Positions 8,250-18,699 of a stretch of 64,000 nucleotides of DNA are shown here, piece by piece (within the stretch, counting starts at the first letter, position 1; the number at the start of each line of letters is the position of its first letter). The DNA lies in contig NZ_CTEI01000002.1 in assembly GCF_001368815.1 (NCBI RefSeq), positions 496,001-560,000 on the forward strand. Direction: 5' to 3'. The stretch is from Paraliobacillus sp. PM-2 (GTDB lineage: Bacteria; Bacillota; Bacilli; Bacillales; Amphibacillaceae). Below the pieces are notes generated by a model. That model had not been told where the DNA came from, did no database searches, and saw only the letters and a list, made by a program, of their open reading frames with translations. The translations under genes and the position numbers were made by a program.

Positions 8250-8534
8250 ATGTTAATACAGTTATTTGTTTATATATTTTTAATTATAGGCATTTATTTT
8301 TTGTTAAGTACTGCTGTGGGAATGATTCGTTTTCCTGATTTGTATACCCGTTTACATGCTGGCTCTAAATGTCTGATAGCCGCAGCTATTTCAGTGTTAA
8401 TGGGTTGTATAGTAATGGAAGGAATCGGGTTTGTTTCTTTAAAATTACTTGTAATAATATTTTTCTTATTACTCACCAATCCGATAGCTATTCATGTGAT
8501 AGCCAATTCCGCTACTAATTATACTAATAAGTGA
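8250..8534 (+). CDS. mrpG: MrpG-type antiporter subunit
   Basis: 94 residues. The MrpG/PhaG/MbhC signature GMIRFPDLYTRLHAGSKC is at about residues 24-41, with three hydrophobic segments. Its start follows mrpF by 5 bp and its stop precedes the DUF4040-type gene by 14 bp. The E-F-G order at the head of the operon is that of archaeal Mbh/Mbs-type modules, not the Bacillus A-B-C-D-E-F-G order. Confidence 0.9.
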   Translation: MLIQLFVYIFLIIGIYFLLSTAVGMIRFPDLYTRLHAGSKCLIAAAISVLMGCIVMEGIGFVSLKLLVIIFFLLLTNPIAIHVIANSATNYTNK

Positions 8535-8548
8535 TTGGAGGTAAGTTC

Positions 8549-8794
8549 ATGATTGATCTTATATTTAATATGTTAATGATATTTTTATTAATTACTGCAT
8601 TTTTTATGGTGTTTACTAAAGATATATTAACCTCAGTTATTACTCTCCCCATATTCGGTGCTATTCTAGTAGTTATTTTTGTAATTCTCCAGGCCCCTGG
8701 TCCTGCTATAGCTGAAGCTGTTATTGCTTCCGGCTTAACTACTTTCTTTTTTGTAATTACCATAAACAAAACGGAGTATGAACAGAATGAATAG
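8549..8794 (+). CDS. DUF4040/MbhD-like subunit (equivalent to part of the MrpA C-terminus)
   Basis: 81 residues from ATG 8549, with GGAGGT 7 nt upstream. The protein matches the small domain that in standalone form is MbhD and in Bacillus is fused into the C-terminus of MrpA: ILTSVITLPIFGAILVVIFVILQAPGPAIAEAVIASGL, where QAPDVA-like and EA residues line the proposed proton path (here QAPGPAIAEA). It overlaps the next gene by 17 bp, suggesting translational coupling. No antiporter domain of MrpA precedes it. Confidence 0.85.
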   Translation: MIDLIFNMLMIFLLITAFFMVFTKDILTSVITLPIFGAILVVIFVILQAPGPAIAEAVIASGLTTFFFVITINKTEYEQNE

Positions 8795-9509
8795 AATCAA
8801 TGTCATATCCAAAAAACTCTATAAAATAGGACTTGTTGTATCGCTTGCTATTTTTTTATTATTCATATTTTATGACATACATAATCTTGAAAGCAATAGT
8901 AAAAGATATTTATCTGACCACTATATTTCTGAAGGGGTACAGGAAACAGGTGCTATAAACATAGTTACTTCAGTTCTATATGATTACCGTGCTTTTGATA
9001 CGTTGGGTGAAGCAACTGTACTTTTAACAGCAGCTGCTATTTTATCTTTTCTCGTTCCTATAACAAAAGATAAAATGCGCGGTACTCCCTTTACAATAAT
9101 TGTTTCTCAAACTACACAAGTTTTTATTCCATTTTTAGCAATTTTGGGAATGTATTTAATATTTTTTGGTCATCTAGCTCCTGGTGGGGGTTTTGTTGGA
9201 GGAGTAGTTATTGCTTTAATCCCCATTTTATTGACAATAACTTATCGTGTTGAATTTTCTGAATATAAATTTAAACCTGACAAAAAAAAGGTATCAGAAG
9301 ATATAGGCGCTATCGGTTTTGTTTTAATAGGATTACTAGGGATACTAACGGGAAGCAATTTTCTAGCAAATGGACAAGCTAATGTTAGCCTAGGAGATGC
9401 TGGGGAATTGATTAGTGCAGGATTAATCCCTTACTTAAATATAATGATTGGTATCAAAGTAGGAGCAGGTCTGGCCATCATTTTTAATAGTTTGATTAAG
9501 GAGAAATAA
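8778..9509 (+). CDS. mrpB: MrpB with an N-terminal MbhE-like segment
   Basis: 243 residues in two parts. About residues 1-95 resemble MbhE, the extreme C-terminal part of MrpA (SDHYISEGVQETGAINIV, SVLYDYRAFDTLGEATVLLTAA). About 100-240 are the MnhB/MrpB domain (TTQVFIPFLAILGMYLIFFGHLAPGGGFVGG). The first ATG (8778) is very close to GGAG; the ATG at 8787 is better spaced, so the true start may be three codons later. Such a fused MbhE-MrpB gene is an arrangement distinct from Bacillus Mrp. Confidence 0.85.
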   Translation: MNRMNRINVISKKLYKIGLVVSLAIFLLFIFYDIHNLESNSKRYLSDHYISEGVQETGAINIVTSVLYDYRAFDTLGEATVLLTAAAILSFLVPITKDKMRGTPFTIIVSQTTQVFIPFLAILGMYLIFFGHLAPGGGFVGGVVIALIPILLTITYRVEFSEYKFKPDKKKVSEDIGAIGFVLIGLLGILTGSNFLANGQANVSLGDAGELISAGLIPYLNIMIGIKVGAGLAIIFNSLIKEK

Positions 9510-9511
9510 TA

Positions 9512-9847
9512 GTGCAAATATCTTATATTGCAGTAATAATTTTGTTTTGCCTTGGAATTTATACGATAATTTCCAATAAAAATATAATAAAGATGGTTAT
9601 GGGATTTACGATTTTAGAGTCTTCTTTGATTTTATTATTAATCTTGATAAGTTATACCCCAGGTGGAACTGCACCTATTTTAGATAGGCAATATGAAATA
9701 GTAGTCGATCCTATCCCTCAGGCACTTGCCCTAACAACAATTGTTATTGGGGGAAGTGTTACAGCTGTCATGTTAGCAGTGACAATTAAGCTGTACAAAA
9801 GATATAGAACGCTAAATGTGGATAAGCTTCGAAAACTGAGAGGATAA
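9512..9847 (+). CDS. mrpC: MrpC-type (NuoK-like) antiporter subunit
   Basis: 111 residues, GTG start at 9512 with AAGGAG upstream, 2 bp after mrpB. Three membrane segments; family landmarks are the glutamate in the second helix (MGFTILESSLILLLI) and the motif DPIPQALALTTIVIGGSVTA. Homologous to NuoK of complex I, and in Mrp needed for assembly and ion transport. The tail is basic (KRYRTLNVDKLRKLRG). Confidence 0.92.
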   Translation: MQISYIAVIILFCLGIYTIISNKNIIKMVMGFTILESSLILLLILISYTPGGTAPILDRQYEIVVDPIPQALALTTIVIGGSVTAVMLAVTIKLYKRYRTLNVDKLRKLRG

Positions 9848-9867
9848 TATTCATTGGGAGGACAATA

Positions 9868-11334
9868 ATGGAAGCTGCTGTCTGGGTTATCATTTTACCT
9901 TTATTAACCGCATTTTTTATCGGCATTTCTAAGGTATATGTTAAAAAGATTTTTGTTCCTTTGGTAATCAGTAGTGCGATTATTTATCTTTATTTATTAA
10001 TTTTAGTTATCAATAATAGTTATCCCCCAAATGTTTATAGTGTTGGGGCGTGGCGACTAATTGGAATAAATTTAATGGTTGACCCTTTTTCGGGCCTATT
10101 TTTATTGATTATCGCCCTATTATTTTTACCTGTTATTATTTTTTCCGTAAAATATATTAAAAGTTATAAACATGAATATTTTATTTTTACCTATATAATG
10201 ACAGCCGGCATTGCAGGAATGGTTCTTACTGCCGATTTATTTAATCTGTATGTATTTTTAGAGGTTAGCTCTCTAAGTTCTTGTGCTTTGGTGGCATTAA
10301 AAAAAACGAATAAAGGATTAGAAGGTGCTTATAAGTATTTGGTTATGTCTACGTTAGGTAGTTTTTTTATTTTACTAGCTACAATCTTAACTTACTATTT
10401 AACCGGTACTTTAAATATAGCAGAAATTTCTCTGGAATTTAACGAGATCCCTTTTAAGATAAAAAGTGCACTTATGGCCTTTTTTGTTTTTGGTTATGTA
10501 CTAAAGATAGGATTAATTCCTTTACATTTCTGGCTTCCAGATACGTATGAAGATTCCCCTATCCCTTACAATGTTTTATCATCGGGATTGGTAATGAAAT
10601 CTGCTGTATATGCATTAATAAAAGTATTATATATTATTTTTGGAATTGATTTTCTAGATAAGAGTGGACTTTTACAAATTGGTGTTTTCTGGGGAGTAAT
10701 TACTTTTATTGTTGCTCATTTATTAGCCTTTCAGCAATCAAATTTAAGCCGACTTCTTGCGTATTCCAGCATTGCCCAGATAGCGTATATCATGATTGGA
10801 TTATTTGTAGGTACGGAAGGTGGATTAATCGGTGGTAACTTCCACATCTTAAATCACGCTATAATGAAAGGAACTTTATTTCTAGTAACAGCAATTTTTT
10901 ATTATAGTCTAAGCGCTGTTAATATAGAAGATATTAAAGGACTGGCCTATAAATTTCCCATACTTTCCTTTACTTTTGTGGTTGCTTCCCTTGCAATCGT
11001 GGGCCTACCTCCCTTCAATGGATTTATCAGTAAATGGCTTATTGTTGAAGCAGCTTTAGAATCTGGTTTTGTTTATGCTGCTTTTTTTATACTGGTGGGA
11101 ACGTTTTTATCTTTAACGTATTATTTAAAAGTAATCATTACATTATATACAAAAAATGACAAAGAAATAGTAGTAGAAGAACCAGGTTTATCTTTAAGCT
11201 TACCAACTATATTTCTTGGTAGTTTATGTATTGTATTTGGAGTAGTGCCTTCATTACCTTTACGTTTAATTAATAAAATTCCAACATTTTTGCTGGATAA
11301 TGGAGAATACATTCGAGTATTACTAGGAGGTTAA
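9868..11334 (+). CDS. mrpD: MrpD-type proton-translocating subunit (NuoM/N family)
   Basis: 488 residues, about 14 membrane helices, start 9868 behind GGGAGGACAATA. Key residues of the antiporter superfamily are present: the helix-5 glutamate in NLYVFLEVSSLSSCAL and the helix-7 lysine in VLKIGLIPLHFWLPDTYEDSP, with later conserved stretches SSIAQIAYIMIGL and GLPPFNGFISKW. It should form one proton channel of the complex. It is followed 2 bp later by a second subunit of the same superfamily. Confidence 0.93.
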   Translation: MEAAVWVIILPLLTAFFIGISKVYVKKIFVPLVISSAIIYLYLLILVINNSYPPNVYSVGAWRLIGINLMVDPFSGLFLLIIALLFLPVIIFSVKYIKSYKHEYFIFTYIMTAGIAGMVLTADLFNLYVFLEVSSLSSCALVALKKTNKGLEGAYKYLVMSTLGSFFILLATILTYYLTGTLNIAEISLEFNEIPFKIKSALMAFFVFGYVLKIGLIPLHFWLPDTYEDSPIPYNVLSSGLVMKSAVYALIKVLYIIFGIDFLDKSGLLQIGVFWGVITFIVAHLLAFQQSNLSRLLAYSSIAQIAYIMIGLFVGTEGGLIGGNFHILNHAIMKGTLFLVTAIFYYSLSAVNIEDIKGLAYKFPILSFTFVVASLAIVGLPPFNGFISKWLIVEAALESGFVYAAFFILVGTFLSLTYYLKVIITLYTKNDKEIVVEEPGLSLSLPTIFLGSLCIVFGVVPSLPLRLINKIPTFLLDNGEYIRVLLGG

Positions 11335-11336
11335 CG

Positions 11337-12893
11337 ATGATTACTCCAGGTTTCTTATATTTTATAGGTGCTATACTTTTACTTTTCCCCGTTTATGAAA
11401 AGCTGAAGTACATGTTATCTTTCCTTGTCACTGTAGCAGCCATTATTATTACTTTGCACTTAATACCTGGATATAGTGTACAACTGGATTTTCTAACATT
11501 TACTTTAGTTCCTTTCAAAGTAGACAACATTAATAAATTAACAGGACTAATTTTTGCTGTCGGTGGCTTGGCTGCTGTGATTTATTCCATTAGTATGTGT
11601 TCCCTAAGTCATTTAAGATTAATATTTGTGTTTATTGGTAGTGCACTAACCGCGGTTTTTTCCGGTGATCTGTTTACTCTATATGTTGCCTGGGAGTTAA
11701 TGACTATCAGCTCCTCTTTTCTTATTATAATGACAAGTGATGTAACTAAGAAAACGGGATATTATTATTTTCTAATGCACGTGGCAGGCGGTTTAAGTTT
11801 ATTATGGGGTATATTCTTACAATACTCAGCTACAGGTAATTTCTCTTTAAATAATATAGAGGTTGGAATTCCTTTTTTTATGATCGCGATAGCCATTAAG
11901 TTGGCCTTTGTCGGTTTTCATACTTGGTTGCCATTAGCATACAGCAAAGCTCCTTTTTATGTGGCAGTCATTTTGTCCATCTATACAACAAAGGTGGGGG
12001 TATATGTAATGAGTCGCCTACTGTCCGGGATAAATAGTTTGGCTTATGCAGGCCTCATTTCTGCGTTATTTGGAATTGCAATGTCCTTAAAACAAAAGCG
12101 TGTGCTTAAATTGTTATGCTATTCCATCATCATCCAGGTTGGTTTTATGATTATTGGTATTAGTATTGGTACTACAGAGGGAATTACAGGAGCTATTTTT
12201 CACCTCGTTAATCACATATTATATAAAACTGTATTATTTATGGTAGTGGGAGTTGTCATTTATACAACAGGGAAGGATAGTTTTGAGAATCTTGGGATCA
12301 TGGGCAGGAAACTTCCGATAACTTCAATAGCAACATTTGTAGCTTTTATGGGTATAGCAGGCGTTCCTTTTTTTAATGGGTATATGAGTAAAAGCATTAT
12401 TAAAGAAGCCATACAGGATCCCATATTAACCTTGGGGTTAAACGTGATGAGCTTTGGGACTTGTATAATATTTTTAAAATTTATCTATTATGCATTTTTC
12501 AAAAATAGTGATCGTAAAGTAGATAAAAAACCACCCGTCAGCATGCAGTTAGGCATAGGATTTTTAACTGTTCTTATGCTATTAGTTGGTATTCATCCAT
12601 TTTTTTTAGAAAATCTAACGAATATGCATGTAGACCTTCATTATTTCGATAAAAAACATCTCTTAAGTGGAATTCAACCTTTTCTCTGGTCCATTCCTAT
12701 ATTTATTTTATTCAAAAAATATATAGTGAAGAACTATGAAAGGTTTCTATATTTTGATATTTACCTTAACATGGCTAAACTATTTATGACTACAGGCTAC
12801 CATTTAAGTAATTATCATGACGGAAAATTAAATAAATATTTGCTTTGGGCAACTTCTACTTTAATTATTTTGTTGTTATTGTTCATGTTTTAA
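11337..12893 (+). CDS. Second antiporter-like subunit of the NuoL/M/N-MrpD superfamily (MbsH'-like)
   Basis: 518 residues, start 11337 behind AGGAGGTTAACG. The helix-5 glutamate (LYVAWELMTISSS) and the helix-7 lysine (IAIKLAFVGFHTWLPLAYSKAP) are kept, as are SIIIQVGFMIIGISIG and GVPFFNGYMSKS. It is clearly diverged from the preceding MrpD and is not MrpA: it is far shorter than the usual 770-800 residues and lacks the MrpA C-terminal extension, whose parts occur as separate upstream genes. Two MrpD-like subunits in series recall H and H' of archaeal Mbs complexes. It is the last gene of the operon. Confidence 0.88.
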   Translation: MITPGFLYFIGAILLLFPVYEKLKYMLSFLVTVAAIIITLHLIPGYSVQLDFLTFTLVPFKVDNINKLTGLIFAVGGLAAVIYSISMCSLSHLRLIFVFIGSALTAVFSGDLFTLYVAWELMTISSSFLIIMTSDVTKKTGYYYFLMHVAGGLSLLWGIFLQYSATGNFSLNNIEVGIPFFMIAIAIKLAFVGFHTWLPLAYSKAPFYVAVILSIYTTKVGVYVMSRLLSGINSLAYAGLISALFGIAMSLKQKRVLKLLCYSIIIQVGFMIIGISIGTTEGITGAIFHLVNHILYKTVLFMVVGVVIYTTGKDSFENLGIMGRKLPITSIATFVAFMGIAGVPFFNGYMSKSIIKEAIQDPILTLGLNVMSFGTCIIFLKFIYYAFFKNSDRKVDKKPPVSMQLGIGFLTVLMLLVGIHPFFLENLTNMHVDLHYFDKKHLLSGIQPFLWSIPIFILFKKYIVKNYERFLYFDIYLNMAKLFMTTGYHLSNYHDGKLNKYLLWATSTLIILLLLFMF

Positions 12894-12942
12894 CAGGAGT
12901 ACATCATGTATAACACGGTTCATTCTATAAAAACAATTTAAG

Positions 12943-12978
12943 AAATGCAGCTATCCTGTTATCGATAGCTGCATTTTT
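12943..12978. terminator. Bidirectional terminator between the antiporter operon and hemL
   Basis: Perfect stem AAATGCAGCTATC / GATAGCTGCATTT with an 8-nt loop, T runs on both strands. It ends the plus-strand operon and the convergent hem operon. Confidence 0.9.
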
Positions 12979-13018
12979 GGTTAATAGAATAGCCTAAGAG
13001 TTATTCTATTTTTTATTT

Positions 13019-14320
13019 TTAAGACTTTTCTTCTTTTGAAATATATTCAAAGGCTGTACGTACTGCTTTGATTGTTTCTTCAATATCCTCATCCGTATGT
13101 GCAGTAGATAAGAATACACCTTCGAATTGAGATGGTGGAAGAAACACACCTTGCTCTATCATTTGACGATAGTAACTGGCAAATCGTTTTACATCTGATT
13201 TGCTAGCTATTTCATAGTTAACTACTGGTTGATCATTAAAGAAAAAGCCAACCATCGAACCTGCACGATTTACTTGTAAATCAAGTTGAAAATCTTCTGC
13301 TGCTTGCATAAAACCTTCAATCAAGCGATCTACTTTTTGATTCAACTTTTGATAAGCAGACTTATCCATTGCTTTTAATGTTTCTAGACCTGCAGTCATT
13401 GCTAACGGGTTTCCAGATAATGTACCTGCTTGATAAATATTACCAGTTGGCGCGACTTTTTCCATAATTTCACGCTTTCCACCATAGGCGCCAACAGGTA
13501 ATCCTCCACCGATAACTTTTCCTAAACAAGTTAAGTCTGGCGTAACATTAAAATGACCTTGTGCACAATTGTAGCCTACACGAAAACCAGTCATTACCTC
13601 ATCAAAAATTAATACTGAACCATATTGTTCTGTTAGCTGACGTAAGCCAGGTAAGAATGGTTCAGACGGTGGAACTACCCCCATATTCCCAGATACAGGC
13701 TCTACAATTACCGCTGCGATATCATCACCATATTGTTCAAATGCATATGTCGCACTTTCTAAATCATTATAAGGAACAGTAATGGTATGAGCTGCAACAG
13801 AATCTGGAACACCAGGACTATCTGGTAAACCAAGTGTTGCTACACCTGAACCCGCCTTAATTAATAGAGAATCACCATGCCCATGATAATTACCTTCAAA
13901 TTTAAGAATTTTATTTCGACCTGTATAGCCACGCGCTAAACGCAATGCACTCATCGTTGCTTCCGTACCGGAATTAACCATTCGTACCATTTCAATTGAT
14001 GGCACACGATCAATGACTACTTTGGCTAATTCATTTTCTAAAATGGTTGGTGCACCAAAACTCGTTCCGTTCTCCGTTACTTCTTTCAATTTGTCTACCA
14101 CATTTGGATGTGCATGACCAAGTATTAACGGTCCCCAACTTAACACATAATCAATATAATCGTTTCCATCAATATCGTAAATTTTTGATCCTTTACCGCG
14201 TTCCATAAAAATTGGATTCATACCAATCGATTTAAATGCACGCACTGGTGAGTTAACACCACCAGGCATTAAATCTACTGCTTCTTTATAGGCATCAATG
14301 GAATGGTTAAATGATTTCAT
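13019..14320 (-). CDS. hemL: Glutamate-1-semialdehyde 2,1-aminomutase
   Basis: Converts glutamate-1-semialdehyde to 5-aminolevulinate, using PLP/PMP, in the C5 route to heme. 433 residues, the usual length. The PLP lysine is K268 in [14 protein letters not shown]; substrate-side landmarks are [18 protein letters not shown] and FDEVMTGFR. Last gene of hemA-C-D-B-L; AAAGGATG precedes the start, 21 bp after hemB. It ends at the shared terminator. Position and sequence fit biosynthetic hemL rather than the paralogous gsaB. Confidence 0.97.
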   Translation of the reverse strand: MKSFNHSIDAYKEAVDLMPGGVNSPVRAFKSIGMNPIFMERGKGSKIYDIDGNDYIDYVLSWGPLILGHAHPNVVDKLKEVTENGTSFGAPTILENELAKVVIDRVPSIEMVRMVNSGTEATMSALRLARGYTGRNKILKFEGNYHGHGDSLLIKAGSGVATLGLPDSPGVPDSVAAHTITVPYNDLESATYAFEQYGDDIAAVIVEPVSGNMGVVPPSEPFLPGLRQLTEQYGSVLIFDEVMTGFRVGYNCAQGHFNVTPDLTCLGKVIGGGLPVGAYGGKREIMEKVAPTGNIYQAGTLSGNPLAMTAGLETLKAMDKSAYQKLNQKVDRLIEGFMQAAEDFQLDLQVNRAGSMVGFFFNDQPVVNYEIASKSDVKRFASYYRQMIEQGVFLPPSQFEGVFLSTAHTDEDIEETIKAVRTAFEYISKEEKS

Positions 14321-14341
14321 TGTAAGAATTCATCCTTTCTT

Positions 14342-15319
14342 TTATTGCAACCAGTTTGCCACATCTTTGGCATGGTAGCTAATAATTAAATCAGCTCCTG
14401 CTCGCTTCATCGCTGTTAGTGATTCTAGCACAACTGCTTTTTCATCGATCCAACCATTTTGCGCAGCTGCTTTGACCATTGCGTATTCTCCACTAACATT
14501 GTAAGCTACGACCGGAACATCTTGTCTTTCTCGAATGTCACGAATAATATCCATATAGGATAAAGCAGGCTTTACAATTAAAAAGTCTGCGCCTTCTTCT
14601 ACATCAGATGCTGCTTCTCGAAAGGCTTCGATTCGGTTAGATGGATCCATTTGATATTGCTTGCGATCACCAAATTGTGGTGCACTATCGGCTGCATCTC
14701 GAAAAGGACCATAAAAAGCAGATGCATATTTCACTGCATAAGACATGATTGGTGTTTCTTTAAAGCCCGCTTCATCAAGTCCTTTTCTTATTGCTGATAC
14801 AAAGCCATCCATCATATTGGATGGTGCGATGATATCAGCTCCGGCCTTCGCTTGTGAGACAGCTGTTTGCACATGCAAAGGTAATGATTGATCGTTGTCA
14901 ACATGTCCATCTTTATGTATTACCCCACAGTGTCCATGTGATGTGTATTCACACAAACACGTATCAGCTATAGTTAGCATAGTCGGAAAACGCTCTTTGA
15001 TCCGTCTCAATGCTTCTTGTACAATACCTGCTTCACAATAGGCTTGAGTCCCCACTTCATTTTTCTCTTTTGGTATACCGAATAGTAATACCCCACGGAT
15101 ACCCAATTGCTCTAATTGTTGTATTTCTTGATCCAAGTAGTCTAACGAAACTTGGTACACACCAGGCATGGAAACAACTTCTGTCCGAATCTCTTCTCCT
15201 TCTACCACAAACAGTGGATAAATTAAATCATTAGTTGTTAAATATGTTTCACGAACCAATGCCCGCATTGCATCTGAAGAACGAAGTCGACGATGTCTTT
15301 TAAAGTTTTGCTCGTTCAT
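14342..15319 (-). CDS. hemB: Delta-aminolevulinic acid dehydratase (porphobilinogen synthase)
   Basis: Condenses two 5-aminolevulinates to porphobilinogen. 325 residues. Zinc-type cysteines C121, C123 and C131 in [14 protein letters not shown] point to a zinc enzyme. The two active-site lysines are K197 (SYAVKYAS) and K250 (LIVKPALSY, Schiff base). Start behind AAGGGGTGTAATA, 19 bp after hemD. Part of the heme operon. Confidence 0.97.
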   Translation of the reverse strand: MNEQNFKRHRRLRSSDAMRALVRETYLTTNDLIYPLFVVEGEEIRTEVVSMPGVYQVSLDYLDQEIQQLEQLGIRGVLLFGIPKEKNEVGTQAYCEAGIVQEALRRIKERFPTMLTIADTCLCEYTSHGHCGVIHKDGHVDNDQSLPLHVQTAVSQAKAGADIIAPSNMMDGFVSAIRKGLDEAGFKETPIMSYAVKYASAFYGPFRDAADSAPQFGDRKQYQMDPSNRIEAFREAASDVEEGADFLIVKPALSYMDIIRDIRERQDVPVVAYNVSGEYAMVKAAAQNGWIDEKAVVLESLTAMKRAGADLIISYHAKDVANWLQ

Positions 15320-15338
15320 TATTACACCCCTTACTTCA

Positions 15339-16118
15339 TTATGAAAAATATTCAGAAATGACCTGAATCATAGCTTCTGTAGTAAATTTTGTTGGTATAA
15401 GTACTTGCTGAAAGCCACTTGCTAACGCAGCCTGTTCTGTTGTTGTACCAATACATACACATAGTCGATTATTTTTAATATACGCAGTCTCATCAGGTAT
15501 ACCTTTTGTTTGATCGTCAAAGGAATGTACAGTAGAAGGACTAGTGAATGTATAAACGTCCAGTTTATCTTGTTTGATCCATTTTGTTAATGCTTCTTGA
15601 TATGCAGTTTCATTTAATGTCTCATAAACGATAATCATCTCTGTTTCAATTGCCTTATTTGTTAATACTTTCTGCACCTCAAGTGAACTTTTATTTCCTA
15701 AAGCGAGAAGCACACGATTGTCCTTACCAAAAAAATATACAAATTGATCTGCCATTTCGGTTGCTTGATACTTACTTGGTAAAAAACTAGCTTGATAACC
15801 GTAAAATTGCAATGTTTGTTCAGATTTCTCACCAATAACAGCAAATTTTACATCTTTAAGTTGTGACTGACTTATTTGATAGTATTGCATATTTTCAAAG
15901 AAAAAACGCACACCATTTGCACTTGTGAAAAAAATCCAATCATAATCTTTTATTTGATTTAGTTTTTTCCTGTTCTCATCAACGCACTTTGCTTGAAAAG
16001 TTATTAATGGAACATGCTTTGGTTCAGCACCTAACGCATAAAGACCTTCCATCATCGGTCGTGCCTGTTCAGATGACCGAGTTACAAGGATCTTTTTACC
16101 TTTCAGTGGATCACTCAT
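15339..16118 (-). CDS. hemD: Uroporphyrinogen-III synthase
   Basis: Cyclises hydroxymethylbilane with inversion of ring D. 259 residues, a weakly conserved family recognised from the start [13 protein letters not shown], the internal [13 protein letters not shown] and [12 protein letters not shown] segments, the GTTTEQAA stretch and, above all, its position. Its first 8 bp overlap the end of hemC, so translation is probably coupled. Confidence 0.93.
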   Translation of the reverse strand: MSDPLKGKKILVTRSSEQARPMMEGLYALGAEPKHVPLITFQAKCVDENRKKLNQIKDYDWIFFTSANGVRFFFENMQYYQISQSQLKDVKFAVIGEKSEQTLQFYGYQASFLPSKYQATEMADQFVYFFGKDNRVLLALGNKSSLEVQKVLTNKAIETEMIIVYETLNETAYQEALTKWIKQDKLDVYTFTSPSTVHSFDDQTKGIPDETAYIKNNRLCVCIGTTTEQAALASGFQQVLIPTKFTTEAMIQVISEYFS

Positions 16119-17046
16119 TTTCAGATAACTCCTGCTTTACTCGATCAACAATTGCTTGCGCTCCTCTTTCTTTTAGAAGTTGAGCAGCACGTTCACCTAC
16201 TTGGACTGGGTCTTTCCCTCTTACCTCTTCATGTAAGACAGTTTCACCATCAGGTGTAGCAACTAATGCTGATAACACAATCTCGTTTTTATCAATCCTA
16301 GCATACCCACCAATAGGAACCTGACATCCTCCTTCAAGTAAATGTAAGAAGGTACGCTCTGCGGTTACTGTATTTGCAGTTTCTTCATCTTTAATTTTTT
16401 CTAACCATTTGATTAATTCTTTATCCGTTTCACGACATTCAATCGCTAGTGCACCTTGCCCAATTGCTGGAACACTCAATGTTGGATCTAAATACTCCGT
16501 AACAATCTCTTTACTCCAGCCCATTCTACTTAGGCCGGCTGCAGCTAATATAATCGCATCAAAGTCTTCTTCTTTTAACTTTCGAAGACGCGTTCCAATA
16601 TTTCCTCTTATCCACTTTATTTCTAAATCTGGACGAGCAGCAAGAATCTGCGAGCTTCTCCGTAAACTACTTGTCCCAACAATTGCTCCTTTTGGTAAGT
16701 CCATTAATTTTACATGATTATTTGAAATTAAAGCATCTCGATGATCTTCCCGTTCTGGAATAGTACCAATCGTTAGGCCTTCTGCAACGACAGCTGGCAT
16801 ATCTTTCATACTATGCACAGCCATATCAATTTCTTCATTGTACATTGCTTGTTCAATTTCTTTTACAAATAACCCTTTTCCCCCAACTTTTGATAAAGTA
16901 ACATTCAAAATCTTATCACCTTTTGTTGTGATTCTTTTTATTTCAAAAGTAAAGGGGGCTCCAGCAGCTTTTAATTTATCAATTACCCATTCGGTTTGCG
17001 TGATTGCTAGTTCACTTTTACGGGAACCTATAATAATTTTTCGCAT
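16111..17046 (-). CDS. hemC: Porphobilinogen deaminase (hydroxymethylbilane synthase)
   Basis: Polymerises four porphobilinogens into hydroxymethylbilane on a covalent dipyrromethane cofactor carried by C241 ([12 protein letters not shown]). 311 residues; the catalytic Asp region VHSMKDMP and the arginine-rich [10 protein letters not shown] and [11 protein letters not shown] are present. Start behind AAAGGATGATGAACG. Only 62 bp separate it from hemA, so hemX, which lies between them in B. subtilis, is missing here. Confidence 0.97.
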   Translation of the reverse strand: MRKIIIGSRKSELAITQTEWVIDKLKAAGAPFTFEIKRITTKGDKILNVTLSKVGGKGLFVKEIEQAMYNEEIDMAVHSMKDMPAVVAEGLTIGTIPEREDHRDALISNNHVKLMDLPKGAIVGTSSLRRSSQILAARPDLEIKWIRGNIGTRLRKLKEEDFDAIILAAAGLSRMGWSKEIVTEYLDPTLSVPAIGQGALAIECRETDKELIKWLEKIKDEETANTVTAERTFLHLLEGGCQVPIGGYARIDKNEIVLSALVATPDGETVLHEEVRGKDPVQVGERAAQLLKERGAQAIVDRVKQELSENE

Positions 17047-17077
17047 CGTTCATCATCCTTTGTTCATAATAGGAATA

Positions 17078-17105
17078 ATACCCCATCTTTTCACGGATGG
17101 GGTAT
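17078..17105 (-). terminator. Hairpin between hemA and hemC
   Basis: Perfect 10-bp stem ATACCCCATC / GATGGGGTAT with an 8-nt loop just after the hemA stop codon. It lacks a T run, so it is more likely a partial attenuator or mRNA processing or stability structure than a full terminator. Confidence 0.5.
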
Positions 17106-17108
17106 AGG

Positions 17109-18482
17109 CTAGTGTATTGCAACATTCTCCAAAGCTTTCTTAGATTGTTTATCAACTGCTTCTAATGCAATAACATTATTTTGTTTCACCTGTTCTTTTA
17201 CTTTTTGATTAACCAAATCTTCTATACCAAATATTTTTATAAAAAGGTCTAAAGATTCTGTTGCATTTGGTTCGACAGCTAACTCTTTTGCCTCTAATAT
17301 TGGTTTTTTTAATAATTGGTTAATGATACTTTTCGTATGCTTGCTAATCACTTTTCTTTCACGGTCTGTTAGATCAGGAATCTTTCTTTCAATACTTTCC
17401 ATTGTCTCGGCTTGTATACCTAGTGCATGCTCACGTAAAGATGAAATAATAGGGACAACACCTAATGTGTTTACCCATTGATTAAATGCGACAATCTCTC
17501 CTTCAATCATTAATTCAATTTTCTCAGAAGCTTGACGTCTTCTTGCAACATTACTATCAACGACATCTTGTAAGTTGTCAATGTCATACAGGTATACATT
17601 ATCAATGTTTGCTACGTTAGGATCTACATCTCTAGGAACAGCAATATCTATAATGACTAGCGGACGGTTTTCTGTGCGTTTTTCCATTGCTGTACGAAGT
17701 GTTGTTTCAGTAAGAACAAAATCATTTGCATTCGTTGAACTAATAAATATATCCGTATCTACTAATGTTTGACCTAGTTGTGCAACAGTGACTGCTTGTC
17801 CATTAAATTGTTTTGCCAACGCTTTCGCCTTATCAAGGGTTCGATTCATCACTGTAATTGTTTCAATACCAGAACCGTGTAGATTTTTTGCTGCTAATTC
17901 TCCCATTTTCCCTGCACCCAATATGGCAATTTGCTTTGATGTAATATCGTAGAATAGTTTTTTTATTAGATTAACAGCTGCATAACTAATTGATACAGGA
18001 TGGTCACATATTCCTGTTTCTTTATGGGCACGTTTAGCTAATGTAACAGCCTGTTTAAATAACTGATTGAACATCGTACCTGTTGCTTTATTCGATTGAG
18101 CTAGAGCAAAGGCGTGCTTCACTTGTCCTAATATTTGTGTTTCCCCAACGACCATTGAATCAAGGCCTGATGTCACATGAAACAAATGTTCTTTTGCGCC
18201 ATCGTTTTCATATATTACTAAATGGGAGGAGAATGCTTCTTTCTCGATCCCAAACCAATTGGCTAAAAATTGTTTTAAATAATAACGTCCTGTGTGTAAT
18301 TGATCTACAACTGCATATAACTCTGTTCGGTTACATGTGGAAACAATCACATTCTCCAGCACACTTTTTTGTTCATTTAATGTCTGCATCGCCTCGACGA
18401 GCTTGTCTTGATGAAAGGTCAATTTTTCACGAATTTCAATTGGAGCAGTTCGAAAATTAACACCAACCATAAGGATATGCAC
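17109..18482 (-). CDS. hemA: Glutamyl-tRNA reductase
   Basis: First committed step of tetrapyrrole synthesis: NADPH-dependent reduction of glutamyl-tRNA to glutamate-1-semialdehyde. About 457 residues. The start is taken as GTG 18482 ([20 protein letters not shown]), because GGGGGT lies 8 nt before it and homologues begin here; a frame five codons longer has no ribosome site. Catalytic cysteine is C50 in [18 protein letters not shown] and the NADPH-fold [13 protein letters not shown] follow. First gene of the operon. Confidence 0.96.
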   Translation of the reverse strand: MHILMVGVNFRTAPIEIREKLTFHQDKLVEAMQTLNEQKSVLENVIVSTCNRTELYAVVDQLHTGRYYLKQFLANWFGIEKEAFSSHLVIYENDGAKEHLFHVTSGLDSMVVGETQILGQVKHAFALAQSNKATGTMFNQLFKQAVTLAKRAHKETGICDHPVSISYAAVNLIKKLFYDITSKQIAILGAGKMGELAAKNLHGSGIETITVMNRTLDKAKALAKQFNGQAVTVAQLGQTLVDTDIFISSTNANDFVLTETTLRTAMEKRTENRPLVIIDIAVPRDVDPNVANIDNVYLYDIDNLQDVVDSNVARRRQASEKIELMIEGEIVAFNQWVNTLGVVPIISSLREHALGIQAETMESIERKIPDLTDRERKVISKHTKSIINQLLKKPILEAKELAVEPNATESLDLFIKIFGIEDLVNQKVKEQVKQNNVIALEAVDKQSKKALENVAIH

Positions 18483-18616
18483 ACTATCTACCCCCAAGTA
18501 TTTTGTAACCCTCGTTACATACTTATTCTATAAATATCTATCTATTGATTTGCTGAAAATCATTCATTATATTGCATTAAATCGATTTTCACCAATAATG
18601 GTTTAAGCTATGATAA

Positions 18617-18646
18617 AATATATAAATAACATCATTTATTATTCAA
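18617..18646 (-). promoter_or_regulatory. Possible sigma-A promoter of hemA
   Basis: TTGAAT (18646-18641), 18-bp spacer, TATATT (18622-18617) on the minus strand, about 135 bp before hemA. The region is very AT-rich, so chance matches are likely. Confidence 0.35.
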
Positions 18647-18699
18647 TACTAATGTACTTTATCATATCTATTAAAGATAATCAAGAAACGAATATTATG

